Positions 8,514 through 17,154 of a stretch of 64,000 nucleotides of DNA are shown piece after piece. The notes beneath the pieces were generated by a model that was not told where the DNA came from, ran no database searches, and saw only the letters and a program-made list of their open reading frames with translations. Origin of the DNA: JABLTI01 sp035528035 (GTDB lineage Archaea > Asgardarchaeota > Heimdallarchaeia > JABLTI01); contig DATKZI010000004.1 in assembly GCA_035528035.1 (NCBI GenBank), positions 62,001 to 126,000 of the forward strand. Reading direction: 5' to 3'. How positions within the stretch are numbered: position 1 is the first letter of the stretch; every line of letters starts with the position of its first letter. The position numbers and the translations under genes were made by a program.

Positions 8514-9053
8514 TTAATCCCACAGCTTATGATACAAATAGGGATTTATGGTTTTCAATTCAGCATCCATTTTTTCAAAGTGTTGTCTATCTTCTTTTGT
8601 TGTAGGTTCAACTACTAAAGTACAGTTAGCGTCCCCACAAGCTTCACATGTTTTATGAATAAGTTTTTCTCTAGGATTCATAGCCATACTTTTTGCTGGA
8701 TCCACATAACAATAGAGTGAACCTAGTGCTAGTTCATCATATTCTTTGAATATTTTAGCCAAACTACAACCAGTAACAAGATAAGCATCTTCAAGTGTCT
8801 TTTCAAATTGTTCATGAACACCGTATTTTGGAAGATCAGCAAAACCCTTCTTTATTCGTTCACCTACTTTGCGACCATAATCCATTATTGCTTTAATAAT
8901 TACTTCTCTTCCCTTTTCAACTCCAAATTCTTCAACAATCGTTTTAGCATAGGCTAAATGCATCAATGCTAAACGAGTCATAGCAACTTGTACTTCTTTT
9001 ATAACCTCATTTTTTGGAATAACTTCTTCAGAATGCATATCAATTTTCACCAC
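8514..9053 (-). CDS. L-2-amino-thiazoline-4-carboxylic acid hydrolase-like protein
   Basis: A 179-aa cytoplasmic protein resembling the family named after bacterial L-2-amino-delta2-thiazoline-4-carboxylate hydrolase: an N-terminal helical region (TRLALMHLAYAKTIVEEFG), a GREVIIKAIMDYGRKVGERI segment, and a C-terminal cysteine-rich part with the sequence KTCEACGDANCTLV. The function of archaeal members is not established, and the three closely spaced cysteines could bind a metal. It starts with ATG at 9053 and ends against a shared terminator hairpin. No operon partner is visible. I would treat the family match as likely but the reaction as unproven. Confidence 0.6.
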   Translation of the reverse strand: MVKIDMHSEEVIPKNEVIKEVQVAMTRLALMHLAYAKTIVEEFGVEKGREVIIKAIMDYGRKVGERIKKGFADLPKYGVHEQFEKTLEDAYLVTGCSLAKIFKEYDELALGSLYCYVDPAKSMAMNPREKLIHKTCEACGDANCTLVVEPTTKEDRQHFEKMDAELKTINPYLYHKLWD

Positions 9054-9116
9054 AAAATCTACTTCAGCAATAGTCAGGATATAATTGTAAGATAATATAA
9101 TTTATGTAAAAAAAGG

Positions 9117-9206
9117 TGTGTCTCGGTGTAACTATGAACAATCATCATCAGGTGCCTAGCCAAGCAATATTCCTGATTCGCCTTGTCAGATTTCTTCATT
9201 GACACA
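9117..9206 (+). ncRNA. candidate structured RNA or leader with a 22-codon ORF
   Basis: The 329-nt gap between 9053 and 9383 has one patch markedly richer in G+C than its surroundings. Arms TGTGTC (9117-9122) and GACACA (9201-9206) can close a domain that contains a second stem ATCAGG/CCTGAT (9147-9152, 9172-9177), extended by TGC/GCA. A TATA-like stretch at about 9090-9103 would place a transcript start near 9117. The patch also contains an ATG ORF at 9134-9202 (22 codons, Arg/Leu/Phe-rich end), which could be a leader peptide. The rest of the gap holds the promoter of the CBS gene. No known RNA family was recognised. Confidence 0.3.
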
Positions 9207-9382
9207 TGTAATAGGATAACATCATTTATCAAAAAGATTTCCAATTAATTGAAAAAATTAATTTATTTAGCAAATTTTATGTTAGATTTAGCATTTGTAA
9301 TTTTTAATAGAAAAAACCCCATTTTATTCACAACAATTTATTATATTATAACTACTAGTAATAATATAGAACAAAAAACGAG

Positions 9383-10045
9383 ATGATATTGTATATGGAA
9401 AAAAATATCTCTTCTAATTCAAGACTCAAAATGCACGTATCAGAAGTTATGTCATCTAATGTTTACTCTATAGATCCTCACGAGTTTGTAATTAAGGCTG
9501 CGAAATTGATGTTAGATAATAATATTGGTAGTATAATTTTACAATCAACTGATGGAAAGAAAAAAGCCCTTGGCATCATCACAGAAAGAGATATTGTTAC
9601 ACGTGTAGTGGCACAAGGAAAAGATCCCTCAAAGACAATAGTAGATGATATTGCTACTAAACCAGTTGTGACTATTCCACCAACTATTGATATTACTGAA
9701 GCGATGACTTTAATGGCACGTCTGAATATTAGACGATTAATCATTGTTGAGAAAGGAAATGTTATTGGAATCGTTACATATAGAGATTTACTTCGTATAG
9801 CACCAAGTCTTTTTGAAATAGCTACAGAGTATGAGAACATTTCTTTTGGTAATGAGCAAGAATCATTTGAAAAAGATTTTTCAGATAAAGATGAAGAGGA
9901 GTATGATAAAGATTCAGACAGCGATAATCAAGGATTATCATTAGGTTATTATTGCTGTCAATGTGGAGAATTTTGTGAAGGCACACCTATTTATGATGCA
10001 GACAATCAACTAGTATGTAGTGATTGTCATGATGAAGAAGGCTAA
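9383..10045 (+). CDS. CBS-domain pair protein with C-terminal zinc ribbon
   Basis: A 220-aa protein. Two tandem CBS motifs (about 18-75 and 85-145; e.g. VSEVMSSNVYSIDP, GIVTYRDLL) form one Bateman module, which typically senses adenine nucleotides. An acidic linker (DEEEYDKDSDSD) follows, then a C-terminal zinc-binding ribbon with CxxC pairs (YYCCQCGEFC and CSDCH). Such CBS-Zn ribbon proteins are common in archaea but have no fixed role. ATG at 9383 is used; a second ATG four codons later is possible. A second CBS protein follows in the same direction after 112 nt, with its own promoter-like A/T stretch and ribosome binding site. Confidence 0.88.
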   Translation: MILYMEKNISSNSRLKMHVSEVMSSNVYSIDPHEFVIKAAKLMLDNNIGSIILQSTDGKKKALGIITERDIVTRVVAQGKDPSKTIVDDIATKPVVTIPPTIDITEAMTLMARLNIRRLIIVEKGNVIGIVTYRDLLRIAPSLFEIATEYENISFGNEQESFEKDFSDKDEEEYDKDSDSDNQGLSLGYYCCQCGEFCEGTPIYDADNQLVCSDCHDEEG

Positions 10046-10157
10046 CAAGTAATAGGAATCCATAAAAAGAGATGGCAATTCAAATATCAAATAATATATG
10101 ATAATAGGAGATTTGTGTATTATATTACTATAAAACTCAATTTTTGGAGGAAATTCA

Positions 10158-10958
10158 ATGAAAGTTTCAGAAGTAATGACAACTGAATATGAAACTGTTG
10201 AAAAAGATCAACAGCTAGCAAAAGCTTTGAATTTAATGAGAAAGAAGAAAGGTATTACACGGTTAATTGTTATGCATGATAAAAAACCAGTGGGTATTCT
10301 TTCATTTAGAGATGTAGCTGATAAATTAGGGACATACAAAACTGAAGGAATTTCACCAAAGGAATTGTATGTAGCAAGTGCTATGACCACACCAATTATA
10401 TCTGTAGAACCTAATACTGATATTAAAGAAGCAGCCAATATTATGTTCGATAAAAGAATTTCCAGTTTGCTAGTAATGGAAGGTGATGTTTTAAAAGGTC
10501 TTTTAAGAAAGTTTGATTTGCTCAAAGTTTATAGTTCTTGCAAGAAAATTAAAGTAGCTGACCTAATGACATCAAATCCGATGAGGATTACCGAAAGTGA
10601 ACGTGTAATATCAGCAAGAAATACAATGGTGGAAAAAAATATCAGCATTTTACCTGTCGTCAATGAAGAAAATATTGTTGGAATTATTGATGATGAAACA
10701 TTAGCTGATGCATTAGCAAGATTCAGAGAGCAAATACCAATAAAACATCAAAAAAGTAGAATCCAAGAATTTTTTGTAGGACAAGTTATGAAAACTGATC
10801 CACCGACAATTTTTGAATACCAACCACTTTGTGATGCTATCATTGTTTTTGAAAAAACTATGTATAAAGGAGTTTTTGTTCTTGATGAGAATAAGAAGTT
10901 AGTTGGCATATTAACACTTACAGATATAACTAAAGCAATCGTTGAAGGAAAGAAATAA
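10158..10958 (+). CDS. four-CBS-domain protein
   Basis: A 266-aa protein composed of four CBS motifs, that is two Bateman modules, starting at about residues 2, 72, 135 and 207 (VSEVMTTEY, VASAMTTPI, VADLMTSNP, VGQVMKTDP). No catalytic domain is attached, so it is probably a stand-alone nucleotide sensor acting on a partner protein. The start is supported by a GGAGG ribosome binding site at 10146-10150. The gene ends in a hairpin terminator whose loop contains the stop codon. It lies next to another CBS protein, but whether the two interact is inference. Confidence 0.88.
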   Translation: MKVSEVMTTEYETVEKDQQLAKALNLMRKKKGITRLIVMHDKKPVGILSFRDVADKLGTYKTEGISPKELYVASAMTTPIISVEPNTDIKEAANIMFDKRISSLLVMEGDVLKGLLRKFDLLKVYSSCKKIKVADLMTSNPMRITESERVISARNTMVEKNISILPVVNEENIVGIIDDETLADALARFREQIPIKHQKSRIQEFFVGQVMKTDPPTIFEYQPLCDAIIVFEKTMYKGVFVLDENKKLVGILTLTDITKAIVEGKK

Positions 10959-10980
10959 TTCCTTCAGTCATTCTTTTTTT
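10943..10980 (+). terminator. hairpin and T-run terminator
   Basis: Eight-bp stem TGAAGGAA/TTCCTTCA (10943-10950, 10959-10966) overlapping the stop codon of the four-CBS gene, followed by a run of T at 10973-10980. Confidence 0.6.
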
Positions 10981-11033
10981 AAGAGAACATTTAAGTTATT
11001 CTTATTTGTTTATATTTTACAGAGGTTCTCTAA

Positions 11034-12392
11034 GTGACAATTGATATTAATATCGTTAATGGTAAAATATTCACTTCTGAGGGATTTAAAGAAGGAGGAT
11101 TATCTATTGAAGGAGAAAAGATCATAAGACTAGGGAAAGAACCCAATCTTGAAAAAGCTTCTCAAAAGATAAATGTTAAAGGAGCAATGATTTTACCAGG
11201 TCTAATAGATATTCATGTTCATATGAGAGATTTAGAACAAAAGTATAAAGAGACCATGGAGACAGGAACTAGATCAGCTATTGCTGGGGGAGTAACAACA
11301 GTTCTTGATATGCCAAATAATAAACCACCAACAAATCTAGCATTAAGAGTTGAATATAAGAAAAAAATTGTTACTGGAAAAGCAGCAGCTAACATTGGTT
11401 TTTATTCATTGATTCCTAATAATACAGAAGAAATTGTCAATCTAACAAAAGAAGGGATTTTTGGTTTCAAAATTTATCCAGCGGGAGCTATTTACCCTCC
11501 AAAAAATAATGAACTCCTAAAAACAAGAATGGCAAAAATAGCTGAAATGAAATTACCTCTAATTATTCATCCAGATTCAGGGTTTGCAGATGAAACTGAA
11601 AAATTATTTTTAGAAAAACATCAAGATCCAATTAATAGTTTTTTAGCAGCGCACAATCAATTAGATGAAGCACAAGCATTGGTGGATTTCCTGCAAATAA
11701 ATAAGAAAATTAATTGTCATTTACATTGCGCTCATATTACTGCAAAAGAAACAATGGAGATTATGATAGAAAACAAAGATCTAAAAACACTCACAGGAGA
11801 AGTTTGTCCTCATCATTTATTTTTAACTCAAAAAGATTTGTTGAAATTCAAAGCAAATGCAAAATGTTTACCACCTTTACGAACAAAAGAGGACCAAAAA
11901 ATTCTATGGAAAGCTTTGAATGATGATCACTTGAATATTATTGCTACAGATCATGCGCCGCATTCTCATAATGAAAAATATTGTGAATTCGAAGCTGCTG
12001 CATCGGGTATACATGGATTAGAAACATTGTTACCTGTAATGTTTACAGGAGCATTTAAGGGAATGATCCCTCTCGAGAAATTAATACCTAAAATGACAAG
12101 TAATCCTGCTGAATATGCACTAATAAAACAAAGAGGAGAAATAAAGGAAGGGAATTTTGCTGATTTAATAATCGTAACAAAAGAGAAAAGTGTAGTGTCT
12201 GCAGAGCATTTTGAATCAAACGCAAAATGGACACCTTTTGATGGATTTGAATCGGAAGTAACATTAAAACAAGTCTTTGTAAATGGCCATTTAGCAAAAG
12301 ATGATGAATTTGTTGAATCAAAAGCTAAAGCTGGAAAAATACTTGAGAGACGATTACAAATAGAGAAAGAAATACTTGAACCAAGTGAATAA
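11034..12392 (+). CDS. pyrC: dihydroorotase
   Basis: Third step of pyrimidine synthesis: reversible cyclisation of N-carbamoyl-aspartate to dihydroorotate. This is the type I amidohydrolase form (about 450 aa). Metal ligands are visible as HVHMRD (H61, H63), the carbamylated lysine in GFKIYPAGA (K146), IIHPDSG (H179), HLHCAHIT, and the catalytic Asp in ATDHAPH. GEVCPHHLFLT is also typical of the family. Translation starts at a GTG (11034) with an AGAGG ribosome binding site about 9 nt upstream. Two co-oriented genes follow with gaps of 23 and 48 nt (Mut7-C, AMMECR1), so a transcript through 13645 is likely. Other pyrimidine genes are not in the window. Confidence 0.94.
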   Translation: MTIDINIVNGKIFTSEGFKEGGLSIEGEKIIRLGKEPNLEKASQKINVKGAMILPGLIDIHVHMRDLEQKYKETMETGTRSAIAGGVTTVLDMPNNKPPTNLALRVEYKKKIVTGKAAANIGFYSLIPNNTEEIVNLTKEGIFGFKIYPAGAIYPPKNNELLKTRMAKIAEMKLPLIIHPDSGFADETEKLFLEKHQDPINSFLAAHNQLDEAQALVDFLQINKKINCHLHCAHITAKETMEIMIENKDLKTLTGEVCPHHLFLTQKDLLKFKANAKCLPPLRTKEDQKILWKALNDDHLNIIATDHAPHSHNEKYCEFEAAASGIHGLETLLPVMFTGAFKGMIPLEKLIPKMTSNPAEYALIKQRGEIKEGNFADLIIVTKEKSVVSAEHFESNAKWTPFDGFESEVTLKQVFVNGHLAKDDEFVESKAKAGKILERRLQIEKEILEPSE

Positions 12393-12415
12393 CAATAGGA
12401 TGGAAAAAATAGACG

Positions 12416-12961
12416 ATGATAGAAGAGGATGATACAAGAGAAGAAAAATTCATTGTTGATACTATGTACCAAAGAATCGCTCGATGGTTACGAGTACTAG
12501 GATATGACACGGAATTAGTTACAGTAAGTGTTGATTATAAAGTAATAAAAAAAGCTATAGAAGAGCATAGAATTTTAATAACAAGAGATGAGGATTTAAG
12601 AAGAAGAGCAGAAAAATTAGGTGTGAAAGTATTAACAATAGATGGAGAAACAATTGAGGAAAGATTAGCGGAATTACATAAAGAAATAGGAATAAAGCTA
12701 TTTTTATCAAAAAATTCACTACCAAGATGCTCAATTTGTAATGGAGAAATAACAGTTATTGAAAAAAATGAAATAGATGATAGAATACCTGAAGGAACAA
12801 AGAAGCAATATAACGAATTTTATATTTGCTTGAATGAAAAATGCAAGCAAGTTTACTGGGAAGGATCCCATTGGTCAAAGATAGTACAGTCACTAAAGGA
12901 AAGTAGAAGGATAATAGGGGAAGAATTAGGAGAGGATAAGAAAAAACTAAGCAAAAATTAA
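12416..12961 (+). CDS. Mut7-C RNase domain protein
   Basis: A 181-aa protein of the Mut7-C (DUF82) family, a PIN-like nuclease fold with a zinc ribbon. The N-terminal part reads YQRIARWLRVLGYDTE, followed by ITRDEDLRRRAEKLG, where acidic residues are candidate metal ligands of the nuclease site. The C-terminal part has CSICNGEI and YICLNEKCKQVYWEGSHW, the CxxC pairs of the zinc ribbon. It is likely an RNA-processing or degradation factor, but substrates are unknown for archaeal members. It lies 23 nt after dihydroorotase and 48 nt before AMMECR1, probably in one operon. The start at 12416 leaves about ten acidic residues before the conserved domain. Confidence 0.88.
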   Translation: MIEEDDTREEKFIVDTMYQRIARWLRVLGYDTELVTVSVDYKVIKKAIEEHRILITRDEDLRRRAEKLGVKVLTIDGETIEERLAELHKEIGIKLFLSKNSLPRCSICNGEITVIEKNEIDDRIPEGTKKQYNEFYICLNEKCKQVYWEGSHWSKIVQSLKESRRIIGEELGEDKKKLSKN

Positions 12962-13009
12962 TTATTGGAAAAGGAGAGAAAGAGGAAGAAGGAAAAAGAA
13001 GGAAAAAAA

Positions 13010-13645
13010 ATGGTAGATAAAGAATTAGAATATACTGTAGAAGATGGTAAATTTTTAGTTGAACTAGCAAGGAAATCAATTATACATTTTTTGACATTTG
13101 GGAAAGTGATAGCAATTCCTGACAATGTGCCAAAAAAATTACAAGAAAATGCAGGAGTATTTGTAACTCTAAATAAAAGAGATGAAATGGGTGGAAAAGG
13201 ATTAAGAGGGTGTATAGGCTATGTTTTACCTGTTTATCCATTAGTAAAAGCAACAATAGAAGCAGCAAAAAGTGCTGCTGTAAATGATCCAAGATTCTCA
13301 ACAGTTCAAATAGAAGAATTATATGACATCGAAATCGAAGTAACCATTTTAACACCTCCTAAAAAAATAGAAGTAGATGATCCATTGGAATATTTAGATG
13401 AAATAGCCATAGGAAGAGATGGTTTAATAGTTAAAAATGGTGGACGAAGCGGATTATTACTTCCACAGGTACCAATGGAATGGGAATGGACAGTAGAAGA
13501 ATTTCTAGAACATACCTGTCAAAAAGCATGGTTGCCTAAAAATTGCTGGAAGGATCCAAAAACTGTAATAGAAAGTTTTACCGGAATAATCTTTCATGAA
13601 ATTGAACCAAATGGAGAAGTAATTAGAAAAGAATTTTGGGAATAG
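13010..13645 (+). CDS. AMMECR1 domain protein
   Basis: A single-domain protein of about 210 aa belonging to the AMMECR1 family, conserved in archaea and eukaryotes, with unknown biochemical role. The diagnostic motif LRGCIGY is present (about residue 60), with upstream GVFVTL and downstream VNDPRF and QVPMEWEW-type segments. I place the start at the ATG at 13010; an in-frame TTG at 12965 would add 15 mostly Lys/Glu residues that are not part of the domain. It is the last of the three-gene run that starts with dihydroorotase. Confidence 0.9.
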   Translation: MVDKELEYTVEDGKFLVELARKSIIHFLTFGKVIAIPDNVPKKLQENAGVFVTLNKRDEMGGKGLRGCIGYVLPVYPLVKATIEAAKSAAVNDPRFSTVQIEELYDIEIEVTILTPPKKIEVDDPLEYLDEIAIGRDGLIVKNGGRSGLLLPQVPMEWEWTVEEFLEHTCQKAWLPKNCWKDPKTVIESFTGIIFHEIEPNGEVIRKEFWE

Positions 13646-13753
13646 AAAAGAATTCAGAGTAAAAATTGTTTTTAATGTTAACATTATTAGTATAACCGAT
13701 TATTCATATACAATATTGTGTTAATTAATAGTAGAGATGAAGGAGTGATTAAG

Positions 13754-14446
13754 ATGAGAAGAGAATATTATCCTGAAGAAATGAGGACAGTAGAACCTAG
13801 AAGATCACTAATTAGTAATTTAATTGGTACTACAGTAAAAATCAAAATAAATACCTTAATAGTCGTTATAGCAGCTATAATCTACATAGCATTAATTATT
13901 TCTATACCAACAACACCAGGTGAATCGTATTATTTTGAAAATATAACCTATTATGTTGGTGGTCGACCAGGACCTTACCCAATAGCACTTGGACCATATC
14001 CAGTTTATAAACACTTACTAGATTACAAACCAATCTTTCATATCACTTATTGGATAGCAACATTAGGATTTATTATTGCAGGATCGGGAATGATTTTCAA
14101 AAATGGAATAGAAGCAGCAAGAGCAATTAAACTCTATTATATCGTAAATACAGCGATAATAGTCACAGGAGCTATAAAGATAATTACGATGTTAATAGTC
14201 CAATACTACCTTTGTTATATTTCAAATATTATATTAACAATATTTCTAATGAGCATACCAATGATCATAGTATTGCCAATTCAAATACTGATAGGAAAAA
14301 GTGAAATCAGTAGTATAGAATGGATAAAAGAGAAACAAGATAAAGGAAAAATAGCTAAATTTGGTGCAATAACAACGATAGGAATAATGGAACTACTTTC
14401 AATTTTAATTGCAGTATCTTACTTGGGAATCGAAAAAATCATTTAA
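13754..14446 (+). CDS. multi-pass membrane protein, unknown function
   Basis: About 230 aa with five hydrophobic segments (in this numbering roughly 35-55, 95-115, 130-155, 165-185 and 205-228). The loop between the first two contains several Tyr, Gly and Pro residues and faces the other side of the membrane. The C-terminus is short and ends with the sequence EKII. The ATG at 13754 has a GGAG ribosome binding site 8 nt upstream, which decides it over an in-frame GTG at 13718. No family was recognised. The next gene (14473) starts 26 nt after the stop and is probably co-transcribed. Confidence 0.65.
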   Translation: MRREYYPEEMRTVEPRRSLISNLIGTTVKIKINTLIVVIAAIIYIALIISIPTTPGESYYFENITYYVGGRPGPYPIALGPYPVYKHLLDYKPIFHITYWIATLGFIIAGSGMIFKNGIEAARAIKLYYIVNTAIIVTGAIKIITMLIVQYYLCYISNIILTIFLMSIPMIIVLPIQILIGKSEISSIEWIKEKQDKGKIAKFGAITTIGIMELLSILIAVSYLGIEKII

Positions 14447-14456
14447 AAAAATAAAG
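14435..14456 (+). repeat. 22-nt direct repeat, copy 1
   Basis: Identical to 15045-15066. Both copies span the last two codons and stop (ATC ATT TAA) of an ORF and the A-rich tail after it. Confidence 0.7.
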
Positions 14457-14472
14457 AGAAAAAGAAAAGCAT

Positions 14473-14943
14473 GTGAATAAAGTTATGAAGAAATTTCCAG
14501 AAGTAAAAGGTAAAGATTTGGAAGGAAAAAATTATACTCTACCATTTGATCTTAAAGGGGAACTAAATATCGTAATAGTTCCTTTTTTACAATATCAACA
14601 ATTTATAGTAAATCATTGGACGGAATATTTAGAGGAACTACAAAAGAAATACCCTTTTGTCGAATTTTACGAAGTACCTACATTAGCAAAAGGATACACA
14701 GCGGTGAGATTTATAATAGATGGGGGAATGAGAGGAGGGATACCAGATATAAAAACAAGGCAAAGAACAATAACGGTTTATATAAACAAAAAGAAATTCA
14801 AAAAAGAATTAGGAATAGAAACTGAAGAGATGATAAACATATATCTATTAAGAAAAGATGAGATACTTTGGGAAGAAAAAGGGGATATAACAGAAGAAAA
14901 AACGCGTATATTGGAAACAATTATTAAAAAAAATGAAAAATGA
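14473..14943 (+). CDS. thioredoxin-fold protein resembling the ATP10 assembly factor family
   Basis: A 156-aa soluble protein. The start KKFPEVKGKDLEGKNYTLP and the following strand NIVIVPF look like a peroxiredoxin or thioredoxin-like fold, but there is no CxxC or peroxidatic Cys. The pattern FP, L-G, LP, then a long helix ending in an EVPTL stretch recalls the ATP10 family, in which the redox cysteines are also missing. That match is by eye and uncertain. GTG start at 14473. It follows a membrane protein by 26 nt, and a possible 38-codon ORF overlaps its stop (ATGA). Confidence 0.55.
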   Translation: MNKVMKKFPEVKGKDLEGKNYTLPFDLKGELNIVIVPFLQYQQFIVNHWTEYLEELQKKYPFVEFYEVPTLAKGYTAVRFIIDGGMRGGIPDIKTRQRTITVYINKKKFKKELGIETEEMINIYLLRKDEILWEEKGDITEEKTRILETIIKKNEK

Positions 14944-15056
14944 GAAGGGAGAAATTTCCACTGCTTTTGAGAAGAGCAATAAAAGGAAGAGCAAGGATAA
15001 TAAGAGGAACAACGGTAAGAGCAATAACATATCTAGAAAGAGAGAAAATCATTTAA
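14940..15056 (+). CDS. possible 38-aa arginine-rich microprotein
   Basis: An ATG overlapping the preceding stop (ATGA, 14940-14943) opens a 38-codon frame, with about a quarter of residues Arg and an ending EREKII. Start-stop overlap is a classic sign of translational coupling. Against it, the last codons and flanking A-rich tail duplicate the end of the membrane protein gene at 14446 (22 nt identical), so the ORF may be a by-product of a local duplication. No homologue was recognised. Confidence 0.3.
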   Translation: MRREKFPLLLRRAIKGRARIIRGTTVRAITYLEREKII

Positions 15057-15066
15057 AAAAATAAAG
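15045..15066 (+). repeat. 22-nt direct repeat, copy 2
   Basis: Second copy of 14435-14456, at the end of the 38-codon ORF. Confidence 0.7.
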
Positions 15067-15170
15067 TGTTAAAAAGAAGATGAATATTAAAAAAATAAGA
15101 AAATATAAAGAAGAAAACCTAAGAATCTAAACTGTTAAGTATTTATAAAGGAAAGTACATATAGAAATAT

Positions 15171-15281
15171 GGAGAGCGAAATTAGCTTTTAATCAAGCTC
15201 TCCGAATCCCATAAACCTCTCTCTCCCCAATAAAAAAATAACTCCCTTTTCCTGTGACGGGGGCTTTCTTATGCCCCTGTC
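15171..15281 (+). ncRNA. candidate non-coding RNA with two hairpins
   Basis: The gap 15057-15478 has no convincing ORF but contains a G+C-rich, structured stretch in very AT-rich DNA. A TATA box (ATTTATAAAG, 15141-15150) lies about 26 nt before hairpin 1 (GGAGAGC/GCTCTCC, 15171-15177 and 15197-15203). Hairpin 2 (GACGGGGGC/GCCCCTGTC, 15256-15264 and 15273-15281, one G-T pair) closes the element and could act as terminator for either strand, because the TPR gene converges from the right. No known RNA family was recognised. Confidence 0.4.
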
Positions 15282-15478
15282 CTATTTATTTCCGACAAAT
15301 TATTTTGAGTTTTTTTTCTTTTAAAAATGGTATTTTATTTAATTATTTCATAACCTAGGTTCTTCCTATGATAAAAAATATCATTCATTATACTCTTTTT
15401 TTATTACTTTATAGAAATCAGTGAAGGTATATTCCTTTTTTGAATAAAAAAAGAAAAATAAACAAATATTATCAATGT

Positions 15479-17053
15479 TCATTTTCCCAAAAGATCCAAA
15501 AATTGTTTAAACGTATCTATTTGTGCCAAGATCTGCTGCCTTTCACCTTCGCGACCAAGTTGTCGCAAGATTTCTGCAGTTTCTTCCAAGATGGTGATTC
15601 TATCTCGAGGATCCTTGTTATCATTTGTTTGAATTAATCCCAAAACTTTCAATGCTTGGAGTTTTTCTTCCAAGAGATTATTTTTCGTAGCAAGAACTTT
15701 CGCTTCATTGGCATACTTTCTAGCAATATCGTATCTCCTAGCATTTGAGAAATAGATTCCAAGATTACTTAATGCTAGTATTTGGTGTTTAATTTCACCT
15801 ATTTGTGCACTGATATGAATCACTGAAAGAAATAAGTCTAACGCAGCATTTAAATCACCATTTTTGAATGCTTGTTGTGCAACCATTTCTATATGTTGTA
15901 TTGCTTCAAGATTCTTCCTTGGTAGTGCAGCAATTGCTCTTTCTATTTTATTGACTATTTCTATAAGATTAATTCCTGGTACCCCTCTAAGATACTCAAA
16001 ATAACTCGGTAAAGTGGATGATGGAGAACTAGAGGGTATCGATGATTGTGAATTAGATGGGGCTATTAAAGGAGTTGCTGGTTCTGTTGGATTATCTCTC
16101 ATTATTTGTGAGATTTCATTAAAAGCATTATGACGATTTACTAGAGTATTAACTTGTTGTACTATTTCTGTAGCTTCTTGTTGTTGTTTTTCTTCTTCAA
16201 GTTGATTTTCAGCTTGCACAATCTTATTATTTATTATGATATTCAACTCATCATCAAGTTGTGGGATGTTTGTGTTTGAATAAGATGGATCAAATAAAAT
16301 TAATTCTTTCCAAATATCATATCTTGTATGATCCAAACAAAGAGCAATACGGAGATAAGTTATAGCGGCACTATCTTTTTTCTCTTTTTTAGAGATCCTT
16401 GCTAAATCCATCCAAACATCAGGAACATATGGATGAAGTAACACTAATTCACAAATATCCTTCTTCTTTGGTATTTTATGAGTACCTTGTTTATTTATTC
16501 CTTCAGGATAGTATTTTTCAAGTAGTTTATGGAATTTTTGGAATTCATTCCAATGTTCCACAAAATTCACATGATGTATTAACATGGATTTTACGTGAGT
16601 TTTTTCTGTGTAATTAGCTGGATATTTACCAAATTTCCAGGATGACACTTTTATATCTGGAATCTCTCCTAAAAAGACTCTTCCCAAGAAATGGATCATA
16701 TATTCTGGTTTCTCTGAAGTAAACATTTCTCGCATTAAACCAATGAATTGCCTTCTTTTCCATTTCTCTCCTAATTGTTGCTCAATAAAGATTTCTTGGG
16801 AGTTAAAAGCATAATCTTTGTAGATTTTTAGATATCCGAGAAAAGATTCAAAGTGAGGAGTATATAGAGCAGCAATTTTTGGGTCCTCTGACAATAACAA
16901 TAATTGCAAAGAATCAATATGTAATTGAAATATTGTTTGGTAGTAAATGTTCGAATTAAGAGCTTTAAATGCTCTAGGACTATAATAGGAATCTATTCCA
17001 AAAATCGATTTAATTGTATCATTCATTTTGAGATAATCATCATCAGTGAGCAT
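15479..17053 (-). CDS. TPR-repeat protein, unknown function
   Basis: A 524-aa soluble protein. The N-terminal about 270 residues are helical with no recognised family. A Gln/Glu-rich coiled coil (about 270-300, with NQLEEEKQQQEATE) and a Ser/Pro linker (about 328-345) follow. The C-terminal third (about 375-515) contains three or so tetratricopeptide-like repeats (AQQAFKNGDLNAALDLFLSV, LALSNLGIYFSNARRYDIA and so on), which normally mediate protein-protein contacts. ATG at 17053. A 58-nt sequence present again at 25471 lies 43 nt upstream and contains a TATA-like element for this strand. Confidence 0.65.
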   Translation of the reverse strand: MLTDDDYLKMNDTIKSIFGIDSYYSPRAFKALNSNIYYQTIFQLHIDSLQLLLLSEDPKIAALYTPHFESFLGYLKIYKDYAFNSQEIFIEQQLGEKWKRRQFIGLMREMFTSEKPEYMIHFLGRVFLGEIPDIKVSSWKFGKYPANYTEKTHVKSMLIHHVNFVEHWNEFQKFHKLLEKYYPEGINKQGTHKIPKKKDICELVLLHPYVPDVWMDLARISKKEKKDSAAITYLRIALCLDHTRYDIWKELILFDPSYSNTNIPQLDDELNIIINNKIVQAENQLEEEKQQQEATEIVQQVNTLVNRHNAFNEISQIMRDNPTEPATPLIAPSNSQSSIPSSSPSSTLPSYFEYLRGVPGINLIEIVNKIERAIAALPRKNLEAIQHIEMVAQQAFKNGDLNAALDLFLSVIHISAQIGEIKHQILALSNLGIYFSNARRYDIARKYANEAKVLATKNNLLEEKLQALKVLGLIQTNDNKDPRDRITILEETAEILRQLGREGERQQILAQIDTFKQFLDLLGK

Positions 17054-17096
17054 ATTTTGCTATTAAAAAAGCAGTAATTTAAATATTTTCTAATTG

Positions 17097-17154
17097 CTAA
17101 GCGAAAAATCTCTTTGGAAATCATTCATTTACTTTAAGTTCTTTAGTTTATATT
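17097..17154. repeat. 58-nt direct repeat, copy 1
   Basis: Matches 25471-25528 without gaps, with about five mismatches; the last 32 nt (17123-17154) are identical. On the minus strand it carries AATATAAAC, a possible TATA box for the TPR gene. The two copies flank the 8-kb ABC module in the same orientation. Confidence 0.8.

Noticed and set aside
9110..9210. C/D-box guide RNA in the 9.1-kb patch
   Set aside because: TGATGA- and CTGA-like words occur on the minus strand, but not in the C-D'-C'-D order and spacing required.
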